Notes: generated by a model from the letters alone, not told the origin. Shown: positions 26,782 through 36,444, counted from the stretch's first letter. The stretch is DNA of 64,000 bases from Anoxybacter fermentans (GCF_003991135.1 NZ_CP016379.1:3224001-3288000); one strand, 5' to 3'. Numbers and translations are program-made.

Positions 26782-28452
26782 ATGAGTCAGCCCAAGTTGG
26801 GTCAAATTTTGATCGATTTCAATTTAATTACTGAAGAACAGTTTGAAGAGGCTTTAAAGATTCATAAACATTCAAATAAGCGGATTGGGGAGATTTTAAT
26901 TGACTTGGGATATATTACTGAGTCTCAATTAGTTCAGGTATTGGAATTTCAGCTAGGTGTACCCCATGTGGATCTTTCAAAATATAACTTAGACCAGCGT
27001 TTAACCCGTTATATTCCAGAAAATATTGCCCGTCGTCATCGAGTTGTTCCCTTAAAAAAAGAAGACAATGTCCTAAAAGTGGCAATGGCTGATCCATTAG
27101 ATATTTTTGCCATTGATGATATTAAACTCAATGCCAGATGTAAGATTGAAGCAATGATAGCTTCCGTAAGTGATATTGAAAAAGCCATAGAAGAGCTTTA
27201 TTCGATGACCGGATTAGGTGATGATGGTTTTGATATTACCTATGATATTCCTGAAGATGTAGAAGATTTGGAAATAGATGAGCTTAGACGTTTAGTAGAA
27301 GATGCGCCAATTGTTCGTTTAACTAATCTTTTGATCCGACAAGCAATTCAGCAGAGGGCCAGCGATATACATATAGAACCTATGAAAGATGAGATCAGAG
27401 TCAGATACCGAATTGATGGTGTTTTGCACGAATTTCGAAGTCTTCCAAAAAGTAACCAGGCAGCTCTCGTTTCCCGTTTAAAGATTATGGCTGGTCTAGA
27501 TATTGCAGAGCGGCGGAAACCCCAGGATGGACGAATAGAATTAAAACAACCGGAAGGTGAAGTAGATATTCGTATTTCTACCATTCCGACCATATATGGG
27601 GAGAAAGTAGTTTTAAGGATCTTGAACAAGGAGTCAGTCTTACTTGATCTGGATAAACTGGGTTTTTCTTTGAAAAATCGACGCTATTTTGATGAAATGC
27701 TTAAAAAACCTCATGGGATTATTCTTGTTACCGGTCCCACCGGAAGTGGTAAAACCACAACCCTCTTTGCAGCTCTGAACAAATTGAACAGTCAGGAGAA
27801 AAATATTTCCACTGTTGAAGATCCGGTGGAATATCGGCTGGAAGGGATTAATCAGATTCAAATAAATCCGCGGGTTGGTTTGACTTTTGCCTCGGCGCTC
27901 CGTGCTATATTACGTCAGGACCCCGATATTATCATGATTGGGGAGATCCGGGATAGAGAGACCGCTTCCATTGCTATAAGAGCAGCCATGACCGGACATT
28001 TGGTTTTGAGTACTATTCATACCAATGATGCCCCCAGTGCTATAACCCGGTTGATTGATATGGGAATAGAACCATATCTTGTTTCTTCTTCTATGATTGG
28101 AGTAGTGGCTCAACGTCTGGTACGAAAAATTTGCCCTTCCTGTAAGGAAAGGTTTGAACCATCAGAAGAGATGCGCTTTTATTTAGGGGAGCTGGGCCAG
28201 CAGGTTAAGTATCTATATCGTGGAAAAGGGTGCCCTGACTGTAATAAGACAGGCTATCAGGGGCAGTTGGCTATTCATGAAGTATTGGTACCGGATCGGG
28301 AGATTCGGAGGTTGACAATTCAGAATCGTCCCGCTGAAGATTTGAGGGATGCAGCAGTGGCTAATGGAATGACAACCCTAAAGATGGATGGAATCGAGAA
28401 AGCTCTAAAAGGGTTGACCAGTTTAGAAGAAGTTATGCGTGTAGCTATTTAG
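26782..28452 (+). CDS. pilB: Type IV pilus assembly ATPase PilB (GspE family)
   Basis: 556 residues. It has the N-terminal GspE-II domain (LGQILIDFNLITEEQFEEAL; about 1-150) and the ATPase core with Walker A GPTGSGKTTTLFAAL (about 317-331), an Asp box, Walker B IMIGEIRD and His box TGHLVLSTIHTNDA. A four-cysteine zinc site follows (CPSCKERF...CPDCNKTGYQG). It hydrolyses ATP to push pilin subunits from the membrane into the growing pilus. First gene of the pilus cluster. ATG 26782 follows AGGAAGG; GTG 26779 is the alternative. Confidence 0.95.
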   Translation: MSQPKLGQILIDFNLITEEQFEEALKIHKHSNKRIGEILIDLGYITESQLVQVLEFQLGVPHVDLSKYNLDQRLTRYIPENIARRHRVVPLKKEDNVLKVAMADPLDIFAIDDIKLNARCKIEAMIASVSDIEKAIEELYSMTGLGDDGFDITYDIPEDVEDLEIDELRRLVEDAPIVRLTNLLIRQAIQQRASDIHIEPMKDEIRVRYRIDGVLHEFRSLPKSNQAALVSRLKIMAGLDIAERRKPQDGRIELKQPEGEVDIRISTIPTIYGEKVVLRILNKESVLLDLDKLGFSLKNRRYFDEMLKKPHGIILVTGPTGSGKTTTLFAALNKLNSQEKNISTVEDPVEYRLEGINQIQINPRVGLTFASALRAILRQDPDIIMIGEIRDRETASIAIRAAMTGHLVLSTIHTNDAPSAITRLIDMGIEPYLVSSSMIGVVAQRLVRKICPSCKERFEPSEEMRFYLGELGQQVKYLYRGKGCPDCNKTGYQGQLAIHEVLVPDREIRRLTIQNRPAEDLRDAAVANGMTTLKMDGIEKALKGLTSLEEVMRVAI

Positions 28453-28468
28453 AGAGGAGGAGGTTATT

Positions 28469-29551
28469 ATGATTAACGTTGATCAATTATTGTGTGATGT
28501 TGCTTTTGATCCATTGATTTCAGACCTGCATTTAACTGTAAATTCTCCTCCTATAGTAAGAATCAACGGGGATTTACAACCTTTGGCCAGATATGAATCT
28601 GTTTTAAGTTATAAGCAATTGATTGAGATAGCTAAATATTTGATGAGCGAGGAGCAATATCGGGAGTTTGAAGAAAAAGGGGAATATGATTTCTCCTATA
28701 GTCTTGAGTCAGTTGGTCGTTTTCGGGTTAATGCCTATTTTCAGCGGGGAACAGTAAGTTTAGCTTTAAGGGTTATTCCTAACAAGATTCCTTCCATTGA
28801 TGATTTGGGTTTACCTCTGGTAATTAAGGAATTGGCGATGAAAAAAAATGGATTGATTTTATGTACAGGCCCAACAGGAAGCGGTAAATCAACTACTTTG
28901 GCTTCAATGCTGGATTTAATCAATTGTACCCGGACATGTCATATTATCACCTTAGAAGATCCGATAGAATATCTTCATACTCATAAAAAAAGTTTAATTC
29001 ATCAACGTGAAATTGGAGCAGATACTCAGTCTTTTGCCAGCGGTTTACGGGCAGCCCTGCGTCAAGACCCGGATGTAATTTTGGTAGGAGAAATGCGTGA
29101 TTTAGAAACTATTTCCATTGCGCTTGAAGCTGCAGAAACAGGTCATCTGGTTTTGGCAACTTTACATACTAATAATGCACCGGGAGCCATTGATCGAATT
29201 ATCGACGTTTTTCCTCCAAATCAACAACAGCAGATTAGAATTCAGTTAGCAACGGTTATTCAGGGAGTTATAGCCCAACAGTTGGTTAAACGCGTTGACA
29301 GGCGCGGGCGAGTGGCCGCGGTAGAAGTAATGGTGGCTACTCCTGCTATTCGTAATTTGATTCGTGAAAACAAAGCACATCAGATCTATTCGGTTATACA
29401 GACCGGGGCCAGGTTTGGAATGCAAACAATGGATAATTGCCTTATCCGGCTCTATCGGGATGGAATTATCAGTTTTGAGGATGGCCGGGCTAAAGCTGTT
29501 AATGTGGAATATTTTGAGCGACTGGCTCGCCGACCAGATCAGGATTTTTAA
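28469..29551 (+). CDS. pilT: Type IV pilus retraction ATPase PilT
   Basis: 360 residues, starting 16 bases after pilB with RBS AGAGGAGGAGG. Walker A CTGPTGSGKSTTLASML, the Asp box ITLEDPIEYLH, Walker B ILVGEMRD and the His box TGHLVLATLHTNNAPGAIDRI are present; AIRNLIRENKAHQIYSVIQ near the C-terminus matches the AIRNLIRE retraction motif of PilT. It depolymerises the pilus, powering twitching or DNA uptake. Confidence 0.95.
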   Translation: MINVDQLLCDVAFDPLISDLHLTVNSPPIVRINGDLQPLARYESVLSYKQLIEIAKYLMSEEQYREFEEKGEYDFSYSLESVGRFRVNAYFQRGTVSLALRVIPNKIPSIDDLGLPLVIKELAMKKNGLILCTGPTGSGKSTTLASMLDLINCTRTCHIITLEDPIEYLHTHKKSLIHQREIGADTQSFASGLRAALRQDPDVILVGEMRDLETISIALEAAETGHLVLATLHTNNAPGAIDRIIDVFPPNQQQQIRIQLATVIQGVIAQQLVKRVDRRGRVAAVEVMVATPAIRNLIRENKAHQIYSVIQTGARFGMQTMDNCLIRLYRDGIISFEDGRAKAVNVEYFERLARRPDQDF

Positions 29552-29559
29552 TTAATTAA

Positions 29560-29746
29560 ATGATTAAACTGCAAAAAGCTAATTTTGAGCGCTATTGAAA
29601 TTTTTCGTTAAACCATCTTAGTGAGATTGAAAAGAATGGCCTCATCACAGGATGTGATGAGTTAATCAAGGGTCAGGATGCCCCATTTCGATGGTTCGAA
29701 AAATTTCTTTATAAAGCGAAAAATTAACCTTTTGCAGTAAAGTCAT
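29560..29746 (+). repeat. Palindromic interspersed repeat, copy 8 (internally shortened)
   Basis: ATGATTAAACTGCAAAAAGC to CTTTTGCAGTAAAGTC, about 187 bp. Both loops read AGGAT. The stretch after the second hairpin is deleted up to the CGATGGTTCG arm. It interrupts the pilT-pilC spacing inside an otherwise tight operon. Confidence 0.88.
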
Positions 29747-29776
29747 TAAATTAAAAAATATTTGAGGTGTAATAAT

Positions 29777-30985
29777 ATGGCACCTGAATATAGTTATAAA
29801 GCGAAAAATTCAGAAGGTAAATTGCTTAGAGGAAGCATACAAGCTGATTCGCGTCTGGATGTAGCTGAATATATTACTAAACAGGGATATTATGTAGTAA
29901 ATATTGAAGAAAAAAAAGATCTGGATTTAAAGAAGATTTTGAAGTTCTTCAGACGGATTAAGTCTAAGGAATTAGCTATTATAAGCCGTCAGTTTGCAGT
30001 TTTGATCAATACAGGTATTCCCATTGTCCAGTGTCTGGATATTTTGATAAGCCAGATTGAAAATAAACACCTAAAGCGAGTAATGCAGGAAATTTTTCAG
30101 GATGTTGAGGTAGGAATGTCTTTTTCTGAAGCTCTGAAAAAGCATGAAGATACCTTTCCACCCCTTTATTCTAAAATGGTCAATGCAGGTGAGGTAGGCG
30201 GTATTCTGGATCAGGTTATGAGTAGGTTAGCAGATTATTATGAAAAAGAGAGTGAACTGAAGACGAAAATCCGTTCTGCTATGATGTATCCAATGACAAT
30301 CCTCTTTATAGCAGTAGTTATAATTATTTTTCTTATGATAGTGGTAATACCGGTCTTTGCTGATTTGTTCTCCAGTATGGGCGGAACCCTTCCATTACCA
30401 ACACGGATTATAATAGGGTTTAGTAAAATGTTGGTAAGATATTGGTATTTGATTTTGATCTTTGGTTTTATCCTGGTTGCTAGTTTTATAGGTTATATTA
30501 AATCGCCGACAGGTAAATTTAAGTTCCATCAATTTCAACTCAGACTACCGATTGTTAGAAAGTTATTGATAAAAATTGAGATTGCTCGTTTTACCAGAAC
30601 TTTGGGAAGTCTTTTAAAAAGTGGAGTACCCTTGATGGAATCTTTAAGGGTAGTGGAAAAGATTATTTCAAATCAAATTATTGCTAATAAATTGACTGAA
30701 GCAAGGCTTAAAGTAAGAGAAGGTGTGCGTCTTTCTGAACCTTTAAGGGAGAGCGGGGTCTTTCCCAGAATGATGATTCAAATGTTGGTTGTTGGAGAGG
30801 AGACCGGAACGATGGATCAAATGTTAGAGAGGATTGCAGAGTTTTATGATAAAGAAGCGGAGAATGCTATTCAGACAGTCATGTCTTTGTTAGAACCGCT
30901 ATTGATTGTTTTAATTGCTATTTTGATTGGTGGTATTGTAGTTGCCATTATTATGCCCATGTTTGATATGGTCAATCTGGTATAA
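29777..30985 (+). CDS. pilC: Type IV pilus inner-membrane platform protein PilC (GspF family)
   Basis: 402 residues with two homologous GspF domains (about 65-190 and 270-395) and three to four membrane helices (for example MTILFIAVVIIIFLMIVVIP and the C-terminal LIVLIAILIGGIVVAIIM). The motif FSRQFAVLINTGIPIVQ appears as ISRQFAVLINTGIP. PilC links the ATPases PilB/PilT to pilin insertion and extraction. ATG 29777 follows GAGGTG; an in-frame start at 29762 has no ribosome site. Confidence 0.94.
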   Translation: MAPEYSYKAKNSEGKLLRGSIQADSRLDVAEYITKQGYYVVNIEEKKDLDLKKILKFFRRIKSKELAIISRQFAVLINTGIPIVQCLDILISQIENKHLKRVMQEIFQDVEVGMSFSEALKKHEDTFPPLYSKMVNAGEVGGILDQVMSRLADYYEKESELKTKIRSAMMYPMTILFIAVVIIIFLMIVVIPVFADLFSSMGGTLPLPTRIIIGFSKMLVRYWYLILIFGFILVASFIGYIKSPTGKFKFHQFQLRLPIVRKLLIKIEIARFTRTLGSLLKSGVPLMESLRVVEKIISNQIIANKLTEARLKVREGVRLSEPLRESGVFPRMMIQMLVVGEETGTMDQMLERIAEFYDKEAENAIQTVMSLLEPLLIVLIAILIGGIVVAIIMPMFDMVNLV

Positions 30986-31083
30986 ATATCAGGTCTATTT
31001 CATATAAAGCTTTCATAAAATTAAACAAAATAATTTGTCCTATTTGTTATGAAAATTAAACTTCTGAAAGGAGGTGAACTGTA

Positions 31084-31461
31084 ATGTTTTTAAGAAGGTT
31101 TTTAAAATCTAAAGAGGGTTTTACTTTGATCGAGTTGTTAGTTGTGTTAGCAGTTTTGGGGATTTTAGCTGCCGTTGCCGTACCACGTTTTGCCAATATG
31201 CAAGATAAAGCTAATCTGATTAAGGCCAAGACTGAATTAAAACAGGTTCAGACTGCAATGGAGCTGTATTATGCTGAGAATGGTGAATATCCAGCAGATG
31301 AAATGGCTTTTAATGATGCTTTAAACACTTATTTGGTTAGCGATGATTTGAATGATTATACATTTACTAACTATCAGATTACTGTTGATGGATATAGCGT
31401 TCAGACTACAGTTGATGGTACTACTATAACTATAACAAGAACAAACATTCAAGAGTCTTAA
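31084..31461 (+). CDS. Type IV major pilin (prepilin)
   Basis: 125 residues. A prepilin leader ends KSKEG before FTLIELLVVLAVLGILAAVA, so cleavage by prepilin peptidase falls after G and F1 would be methylated; Glu5 is present. The hydrophobic N-terminal helix is followed by a small globular domain with EYPADEMAFNDALNTYLVS, resembling short Clostridia/GspG-like pilins. A strong RBS (GAAAGGAGGTG) and its own terminator suggest high expression. This is the likely structural subunit. Confidence 0.92.
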   Translation: MFLRRFLKSKEGFTLIELLVVLAVLGILAAVAVPRFANMQDKANLIKAKTELKQVQTAMELYYAENGEYPADEMAFNDALNTYLVSDDLNDYTFTNYQITVDGYSVQTTVDGTTITITRTNIQES

Positions 31462-31470
31462 GTCTAGAAA

Positions 31471-31502
31471 GCCCTGAAATTTTTTCAGGGCCCCCTTTTT
31501 TT
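31471..31502 (+). terminator. Terminator after the major pilin gene
   Basis: GCCCTGAA pairs with TTCAGGGC, followed by CCCC and a long T run. It would let pilin be made in excess over the minor pilins downstream. Confidence 0.82.
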
Positions 31503-31530
31503 ACAAAATTTATGAAAAGAGGAAGGAATC

Positions 31531-31941
31531 ATGCTTTTGCGTGAAGAAGGTATTTCCTTAATAGAACTGGTTGTGACAATTGCTTTTATTGGCATTATTA
31601 TCATTGCATTCACCGTTGTTTTTATCAACTCTGTTCAGGTAGAAAAGATGTCAGAACGGCGTAATCAGGCATTGAATCTAGCAGCAATGGTTATGGAAGA
31701 GTTACAAAATTATGATTATGATCTTTTGGTGCAAGGAGAACATGACTATAATCTGGATAAGATAAATGATGATTTTATCCTTTACTATCAGATTAAGGAC
31801 CCTGACCCGGATGAAAAAGATAAATGGGATAAAGATAATAACCCTCTTTTAAAGGAGATTACTGTTATCGTCCGATGGGAAGAGGGCGGGCAAATTCAAA
31901 AAGTGCAATTGACGACATATCGGGCTAAGACTGTATTTTAA
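31531..31941 (+). CDS. Prepilin-type minor pilin (PilV/GspI-like)
   Basis: 136 residues. A very short leader (MLLREEG) precedes ISLIELVVTIAFIGIIIIAF, a class III signal with Glu5. The body contains MVMEELQNYDYDLL, as in PilV/GspI-like minor pilins, and an acidic stretch DPDPDEKDKWDKDNN. Minor pilins prime pilus assembly. RBS AGAGGAAGG. Confidence 0.82.
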   Translation: MLLREEGISLIELVVTIAFIGIIIIAFTVVFINSVQVEKMSERRNQALNLAAMVMEELQNYDYDLLVQGEHDYNLDKINDDFILYYQIKDPDPDEKDKWDKDNNPLLKEITVIVRWEEGGQIQKVQLTTYRAKTVF

Positions 31942-31961
31942 ATATTAGAAAGGTGAAATCA

Positions 31962-32684
31962 ATGAAAAGAATCCCAAAACTAAAAGATAAACATGGGTTT
32001 ACCCTGGTGGAATTATTAATGGTGGTTGCTATTTTTGGGATTCTTATGATAGCAATTCAGGCAATCTTTATTGCTGGAATGAATGTATTTAATTGGGGAA
32101 AAACTGAAGCTGAAAAGAGACGTCAACTTTATATTGCAGTAGAACAGATTGTAAAAAAAATCCGTAATACTCCTACAAGTGGAATAAAACTTATAAGTGA
32201 TGATAATGGAATTTATAGAGGGTTGTTATTAGAATCATTAACGGGTGTTCAAACATATTTTTATCTTGAAGGAGATAAACTTTATCGAGAGGAGAATGGT
32301 ACCCGGCAAGTAGTGGCTAAAGGGATTACCGATTTGAGATTTTCAGTAATTTGCAATATGTATTCAGGAAGATTTGATTCTTATAATTCCAAATCACGTA
32401 AGATTATAGATAATGATGGGAGATTTAATGATTATGACCCTGGTATAAAAGGAATGGTTGTTCGTTTTGAACATAAAGCTGGTTCTGAAATACAATACAT
32501 TTATCGAAAAATCGTTGATTATGGCCAAACCTGGTTTGAGATTGATTCCGATTTTGATTCTGGATTTTTACCTACCAATCAAAATTATGCTATTGGGAAT
32601 ACTTATCAGATTTATATACAAAGTCGGATAGCGGGTAGTTTTAGTGGGGTGGAAATTACCACCGGAGTCAGGCCTCGACTTTAA
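31962..32684 (+). CDS. Prepilin-type minor pilin (PilW/GspJ-like)
   Basis: 240 residues with leader MKRIPKLKDKHG before FTLVELLMVVAIFGILMIAI (Glu5 present). The body has GMNVFNWGKTEAEKRRQLYI and a beta-rich C-terminal domain, like PilW/GspJ. ATG 31962 follows AAAGGTG; an in-frame GTG at 31953 coincides with the ribosome site. Confidence 0.8.
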   Translation: MKRIPKLKDKHGFTLVELLMVVAIFGILMIAIQAIFIAGMNVFNWGKTEAEKRRQLYIAVEQIVKKIRNTPTSGIKLISDDNGIYRGLLLESLTGVQTYFYLEGDKLYREENGTRQVVAKGITDLRFSVICNMYSGRFDSYNSKSRKIIDNDGRFNDYDPGIKGMVVRFEHKAGSEIQYIYRKIVDYGQTWFEIDSDFDSGFLPTNQNYAIGNTYQIYIQSRIAGSFSGVEITTGVRPRL

Positions 32685-32704
32685 AAGAGATAGAAGGTGA
32701 TAAT

Positions 32705-33790
32705 GTGTTTTCATATCTTCAGGGCGAAGATGGTGTAACCCTGGTTTTGGTGTTAATTATTATCTTACTGATGTCAGTTTTGGGAGCTGGTTTATTGACT
32801 TCTTCACTGATGGAAAATAAAATCATCCACAGCCTTGAAGATCAAAAACAGGCTTTTTATCTGGCTCAGGCGGGGATTGAATATGCCCGTTACCGACTTC
32901 AACAGGATTTAACCTGGAGGACAGAAGGATATACTGAAAATTTAGGAGAAGGTGAGTTTACCCTAACAGTTAGTGATATGGGAGAGGAACTTTTACAAAT
33001 CAAATCTACTGGAACAGTTGGACAGGTTAGCAAAACCTTAAAAGTTGGGGTTTATTATACTTTAGTTAGGGGTTCTGATATTATTGAAGAATTGGCTCAA
33101 TATTCAGTGCTTGGTGGAGGAAATTTGTTTTTTAAGAATTTTACCAGGATTTCTGGAGGAGGAAATTTGCGCTCAAATGGTGATATAACCTTTCAACGTA
33201 ATGTGATTGTAGATGGAGAAATAATTGCCAGTGGTAAAGTAAAAGCAAATAAAATTGATAAAAATCAGATTAAGGAAGGAGAAGAAGTATATTCTATTCC
33301 TGATGTTGACTGGGATCAATTGTTGGAAAATGCTCTGGCAGAAGGGCGTTATTTACTTGACTGGAATAGTAAACTTTTTCAGGATGGTGTAGTTAACTAT
33401 ATTGATAATAGTGTAACTCTTTCTGGAAAGCCAATTAATTTAAATATGGATGGTATTCTTGTTATCAAAGGGGATTGGATTGTAAATGCCAAAATTAAAA
33501 TTGAATCGGTTGAAGGATTGATGATTTATGTTGATGGAATGATAAAATTTAGTCAGAATACAAAAATTGATGCAGCAATTTATGCAACTGGTCCAATTAT
33601 TTTTTCAAAACGTACTGTTCTGAATGGCACAATTTTTTCAAAAGAGGCTGTTACCTGTAAAAATCATACAGAAATTACCCTGGATTCATCCCATCTTTAT
33701 CAGCCTATTGTTGAGCAAATATTTATTTCAACTGATTCGGATAGTGATAGTGATTGTTCTTTAACTTTTACGTATTGGCATGAGAGTTAG
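32705..33790 (+). CDS. PilX/GspK-like minor pilin with a C-terminal polymer-forming-type domain
   Basis: 361 residues, GTG start after AGAAGGTGA. The N-terminus GEDG precedes VTLVLVLIIILLMSVLGAGL, a class III helix that lacks Glu5, as in GspK/PilX tip subunits. QKQAFYLAQAGIEYARYRLQ is the PilX-like signature. The C-terminal half (GGNLRSNGDITFQRNVIVDG; KIDAAIYATGPIIFSKRTVL) is a repetitive beta-helix resembling bactofilin-like or DUF7305 domains. It probably caps the pilus. Confidence 0.78.
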   Translation: MFSYLQGEDGVTLVLVLIIILLMSVLGAGLLTSSLMENKIIHSLEDQKQAFYLAQAGIEYARYRLQQDLTWRTEGYTENLGEGEFTLTVSDMGEELLQIKSTGTVGQVSKTLKVGVYYTLVRGSDIIEELAQYSVLGGGNLFFKNFTRISGGGNLRSNGDITFQRNVIVDGEIIASGKVKANKIDKNQIKEGEEVYSIPDVDWDQLLENALAEGRYLLDWNSKLFQDGVVNYIDNSVTLSGKPINLNMDGILVIKGDWIVNAKIKIESVEGLMIYVDGMIKFSQNTKIDAAIYATGPIIFSKRTVLNGTIFSKEAVTCKNHTEITLDSSHLYQPIVEQIFISTDSDSDSDCSLTFTYWHES

Positions 33791-33804
33791 GAAGGAAGAG
33801 GAAT

Positions 33805-34878
33805 ATGATTAAAAATACTTATCTAGGGATTGATGTGGGAAGTCGGAATATTAAAGGGATTAAGCTTAAAAGAACTTTAAAGGGATTTAAAATAGTGGAT
33901 ATGGTAGTTCAACCAATTTCCCGGGGTGCAGTAAGACAGGGGCTTTTCCATGATCTCAATCTGGCTGTAAATCTTTTTCGGGAGTTGAAGGATAGACTGA
34001 AGATTGGGGGACAGGGTGTTTACCTTGCTTTTTCTGGTCAGCATGCTATTATTCGTGAAGTGGAAATGCCTGTAATGACTGACCGTGAATTGTCAAAAGC
34101 TATCTATTGGGAAGCTAAGAAGGTGCTCCCTTATTCTGTAGAAGAGGCAATTATTGACTGGATTGTACTTGAGCGGAGACGGGAAATAGATAAAATGATG
34201 AGTGTTCTATTGGTTGCTGGGAGGAAGGACTATATTTACTCATTTCTAAAACCTATAAAATCTGTTGGTATTAAACCTCAAAATTTAAGTATTTTTCCTA
34301 TTCCTCTCCTTTATGTTGTGAAACAGATTCCCGATTTTAAGAAGTACACTACAGCGGCAGTAATTGATATGGGGGCTGAAGTAACCCATGTTTTAATTAT
34401 TAAAGATGGGTTGCCCAGGTTAAGTCGAACTATTCCAATTGGTGGAAATGATTTTACTGAAGCTATTGCTAATTCATTTAGTATACCCTTTGATGAAGCA
34501 GAAGAGGTAAAGATTGAACATGGAGGTCTTAATGTTCAGGAGATTGATCTTAACAAGGTTAATCTGATGGAAAATCCGTATCTGGGAGTTGAAGAGATAT
34601 TATATTCTGTGGCTCAGGATGTAATGGGTGAGGTTAAACGATCTTTTGTCCACTTTCAGTTGCATAATCGAGGCCAGCAAATTGAAGCAGTTTATCTAAC
34701 TGGGGGTTCTTCTTTGCTCCCTGGAATGGCAGAACATTTACAACAGTTTTTAAATATTTCTGTATTCCCTCTGGATTTAACCCAATATTTCTCCTTTGCT
34801 GAGGATTTAGAAGATCGGTTGAAGCGGGAAGGTATATTTATGGCTGAAGCTTTGGGTCTGGCGTTAAGTGGGGTGTAA
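33805..34878 (+). CDS. pilM: Type IV pilus assembly protein PilM
   Basis: 357-residue cytoplasmic actin-like ATPase (FtsA/PilM fold). Phosphate loop YLGIDVGSRNIKGIKL, second phosphate motif AAVIDMGAEVTHVLII and adenosine motif YLTGGSSLLPGMAEHL are visible. PilM binds the N-terminus of PilN to form the inner-membrane alignment complex. It is followed two bases later by pilN. Confidence 0.92.
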   Translation: MIKNTYLGIDVGSRNIKGIKLKRTLKGFKIVDMVVQPISRGAVRQGLFHDLNLAVNLFRELKDRLKIGGQGVYLAFSGQHAIIREVEMPVMTDRELSKAIYWEAKKVLPYSVEEAIIDWIVLERRREIDKMMSVLLVAGRKDYIYSFLKPIKSVGIKPQNLSIFPIPLLYVVKQIPDFKKYTTAAVIDMGAEVTHVLIIKDGLPRLSRTIPIGGNDFTEAIANSFSIPFDEAEEVKIEHGGLNVQEIDLNKVNLMENPYLGVEEILYSVAQDVMGEVKRSFVHFQLHNRGQQIEAVYLTGGSSLLPGMAEHLQQFLNISVFPLDLTQYFSFAEDLEDRLKREGIFMAEALGLALSGV

Positions 34879-34880
34879 AG

Positions 34881-35414
34881 ATGGCATATATTAATCTATT
34901 ACCTCCTGAAGATAGAAAAAAAAGATTAGATTTACGTTATAGTTTGATATTAATCGGGATTATATTTTATATTTTTCTTCTTTTGGGAGTACATTTTATA
35001 AATCAGTATCAGATAAAACAACTAATGATTGAGTCTGCATCTATTAAAAATCAGATTCAAATCCTGCAGCCTACATTAGAACGAATTCGGAAGATGGAAG
35101 ATGAAGAAAAAGAATTACAGAGTAAAATAAAAGAGAGCAAAAGTCTGGATAAAAGGACTTATTTTTCTTCTTTATTGGTATTTATCAGTGAATTAATTCC
35201 AGAAGGAGTAAAATTAACCCGTTTAAATTATAACAGAGAAATTATTTCCTACGAAGGAGAAGCTGTAAATTATCGTAATGTTGCTGACTTTATAGCTAAT
35301 CTTAAATCTTCTGGATATTTTAAAGATGTAGAACTATTATCTTCATATATAAATGATGATCAAACTAATTCAATCGGTTTTAAGATTACTGCCAGATTAA
35401 ACATTAAAGGATGA
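34881..35414 (+). CDS. pilN: Type IV pilus assembly protein PilN
   Basis: 177 residues. The N-terminus AYINLLPPEDRKK is the conserved PilM-binding motif (INLLP). One membrane helix (about 23-42) is followed by a coiled coil (about 45-95) and a ferredoxin-like domain. It pairs with PilO. Confidence 0.9.
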   Translation: MAYINLLPPEDRKKRLDLRYSLILIGIIFYIFLLLGVHFINQYQIKQLMIESASIKNQIQILQPTLERIRKMEDEEKELQSKIKESKSLDKRTYFSSLLVFISELIPEGVKLTRLNYNREIISYEGEAVNYRNVADFIANLKSSGYFKDVELLSSYINDDQTNSIGFKITARLNIKG

Positions 35415-35420
35415 GGCGTT

Positions 35421-35969
35421 ATGTTAAAGAATCTGACGAAGCGTGAAAAAATAGTGATACTTGTCTCTCTTATTGCTTTGATTACGGGAGTTTATTATTT
35501 TCAATATTATGAACCGTTGAAGGCAGAGGAACAGATTTTAAAAGAGGAGATAGAAGGCTTAAAATTTCAGTATTCACAAATTTTAAGTATAATTAAACGG
35601 AAACTTCCTCAACTTAAGAAATCAACATACAATCTTAAGGAGCAGTATCAGACGATAATTGATCAATTTCCTAAAGAGAAAGAGATTTCAGCAATATTAT
35701 TAGAAATTGAAGATCTGGCCAATGAGCAGGGAATTACTCTGGAGTATTTCAGCCCTAAAAATATGCGGAGTAAAGGGGATTTTTACGAATTACCCATCAA
35801 TATCTCTTTTTTTTCAACTTACCGGGAAATGGTTGGATTTTTCTATGCTCTGGAAAAATCTCAGCGAAAGATGGAGATTGTTAGCTTTGATGTAAAAGCT
35901 TCTACAAAGAAAAGTGAGGAACAGCTATTACAGGTGGATTTGATATTAAATATCTATTTTTTAAAGTAA
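35421..35969 (+). CDS. pilO: Type IV pilus assembly protein PilO
   Basis: 182 residues with a short cytoplasmic tail, a membrane helix (IVILVSLIALITGVYYFQYY), a coiled coil (about 35-80) and a ferredoxin-like domain (about 95-180). The layout and position after pilN identify PilO. No pilP or pilQ follows, as in many Bacillota pilus clusters. Confidence 0.88.
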   Translation: MLKNLTKREKIVILVSLIALITGVYYFQYYEPLKAEEQILKEEIEGLKFQYSQILSIIKRKLPQLKKSTYNLKEQYQTIIDQFPKEKEISAILLEIEDLANEQGITLEYFSPKNMRSKGDFYELPINISFFSTYREMVGFFYALEKSQRKMEIVSFDVKASTKKSEEQLLQVDLILNIYFLK

Positions 35970-35994
35970 ACTTAAAATTAAGAGGGTGGGAAAT

Positions 35995-36444
35995 ATGAGC
36001 AGTTGTTGTTCTTCTCAAGAAAATGTTAGTAAAGTTTGTCCGGTCTGTGGTAGAGAGGGACAAATTGTAAAGAGTATTACTGTAAAAAACCTGGTAATAG
36101 AAGAGGAGGTAAAAAGGGTAGAAGAAAGGGATTATTATATTTGCTTTAATCCAGAGTGTGAAGTGGTTTATTTTGATAATGAAGGGGAGATATTTAATCA
36201 GCAACAGATAAAAGTTCCTATTTGGTATAAAAAAGGCGCTGACCCTAAGTATATTTGTTATTGTGCCAGAGTAACGGAGGATGAAATTATTGATGCGGTA
36301 ACTAATGGGGCTAAGGATATAAAGAGCGTTATGGAAATGACCGGAGCAATGAAAGAGGGCAAATGTTTAATAAACAATCCAACAGGAAAATGCTGCCATC
36401 AAGAAGTTAAAAAGGTCATAGATAAAGCTTTAGAAAGCATTTAA
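35995..36444 (+). CDS. CopZ N-terminal-domain-like zinc/[2Fe-2S] protein
   Basis: 149 residues. A first cysteine group (CCSS, then CPVCGREG) and YYICFNPECEVVYF form a zinc-ribbon-like site. YICYCARVTEDEII and KCLINNPTGKCCHQEV form a BFD-like [2Fe-2S] site. This is the arrangement of the N-terminal domain of Archaeoglobus CopZ, but without the C-terminal heavy-metal (HMA) domain. It may hold or pass redox-active metal or electrons; a copper role is not shown. It lies 25 bases after pilO yet has no evident link to pili. ATG 35995 follows GAGGGTGGG. Confidence 0.82.
   Translation: MSSCCSSQENVSKVCPVCGREGQIVKSITVKNLVIEEEVKRVEERDYYICFNPECEVVYFDNEGEIFNQQQIKVPIWYKKGADPKYICYCARVTEDEIIDAVTNGAKDIKSVMEMTGAMKEGKCLINNPTGKCCHQEVKKVIDKALESI

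Noticed and set aside
29364..29555. Extra gene at the end of pilT
   Set aside because: It is an out-of-frame shadow with no ribosome site of its own.
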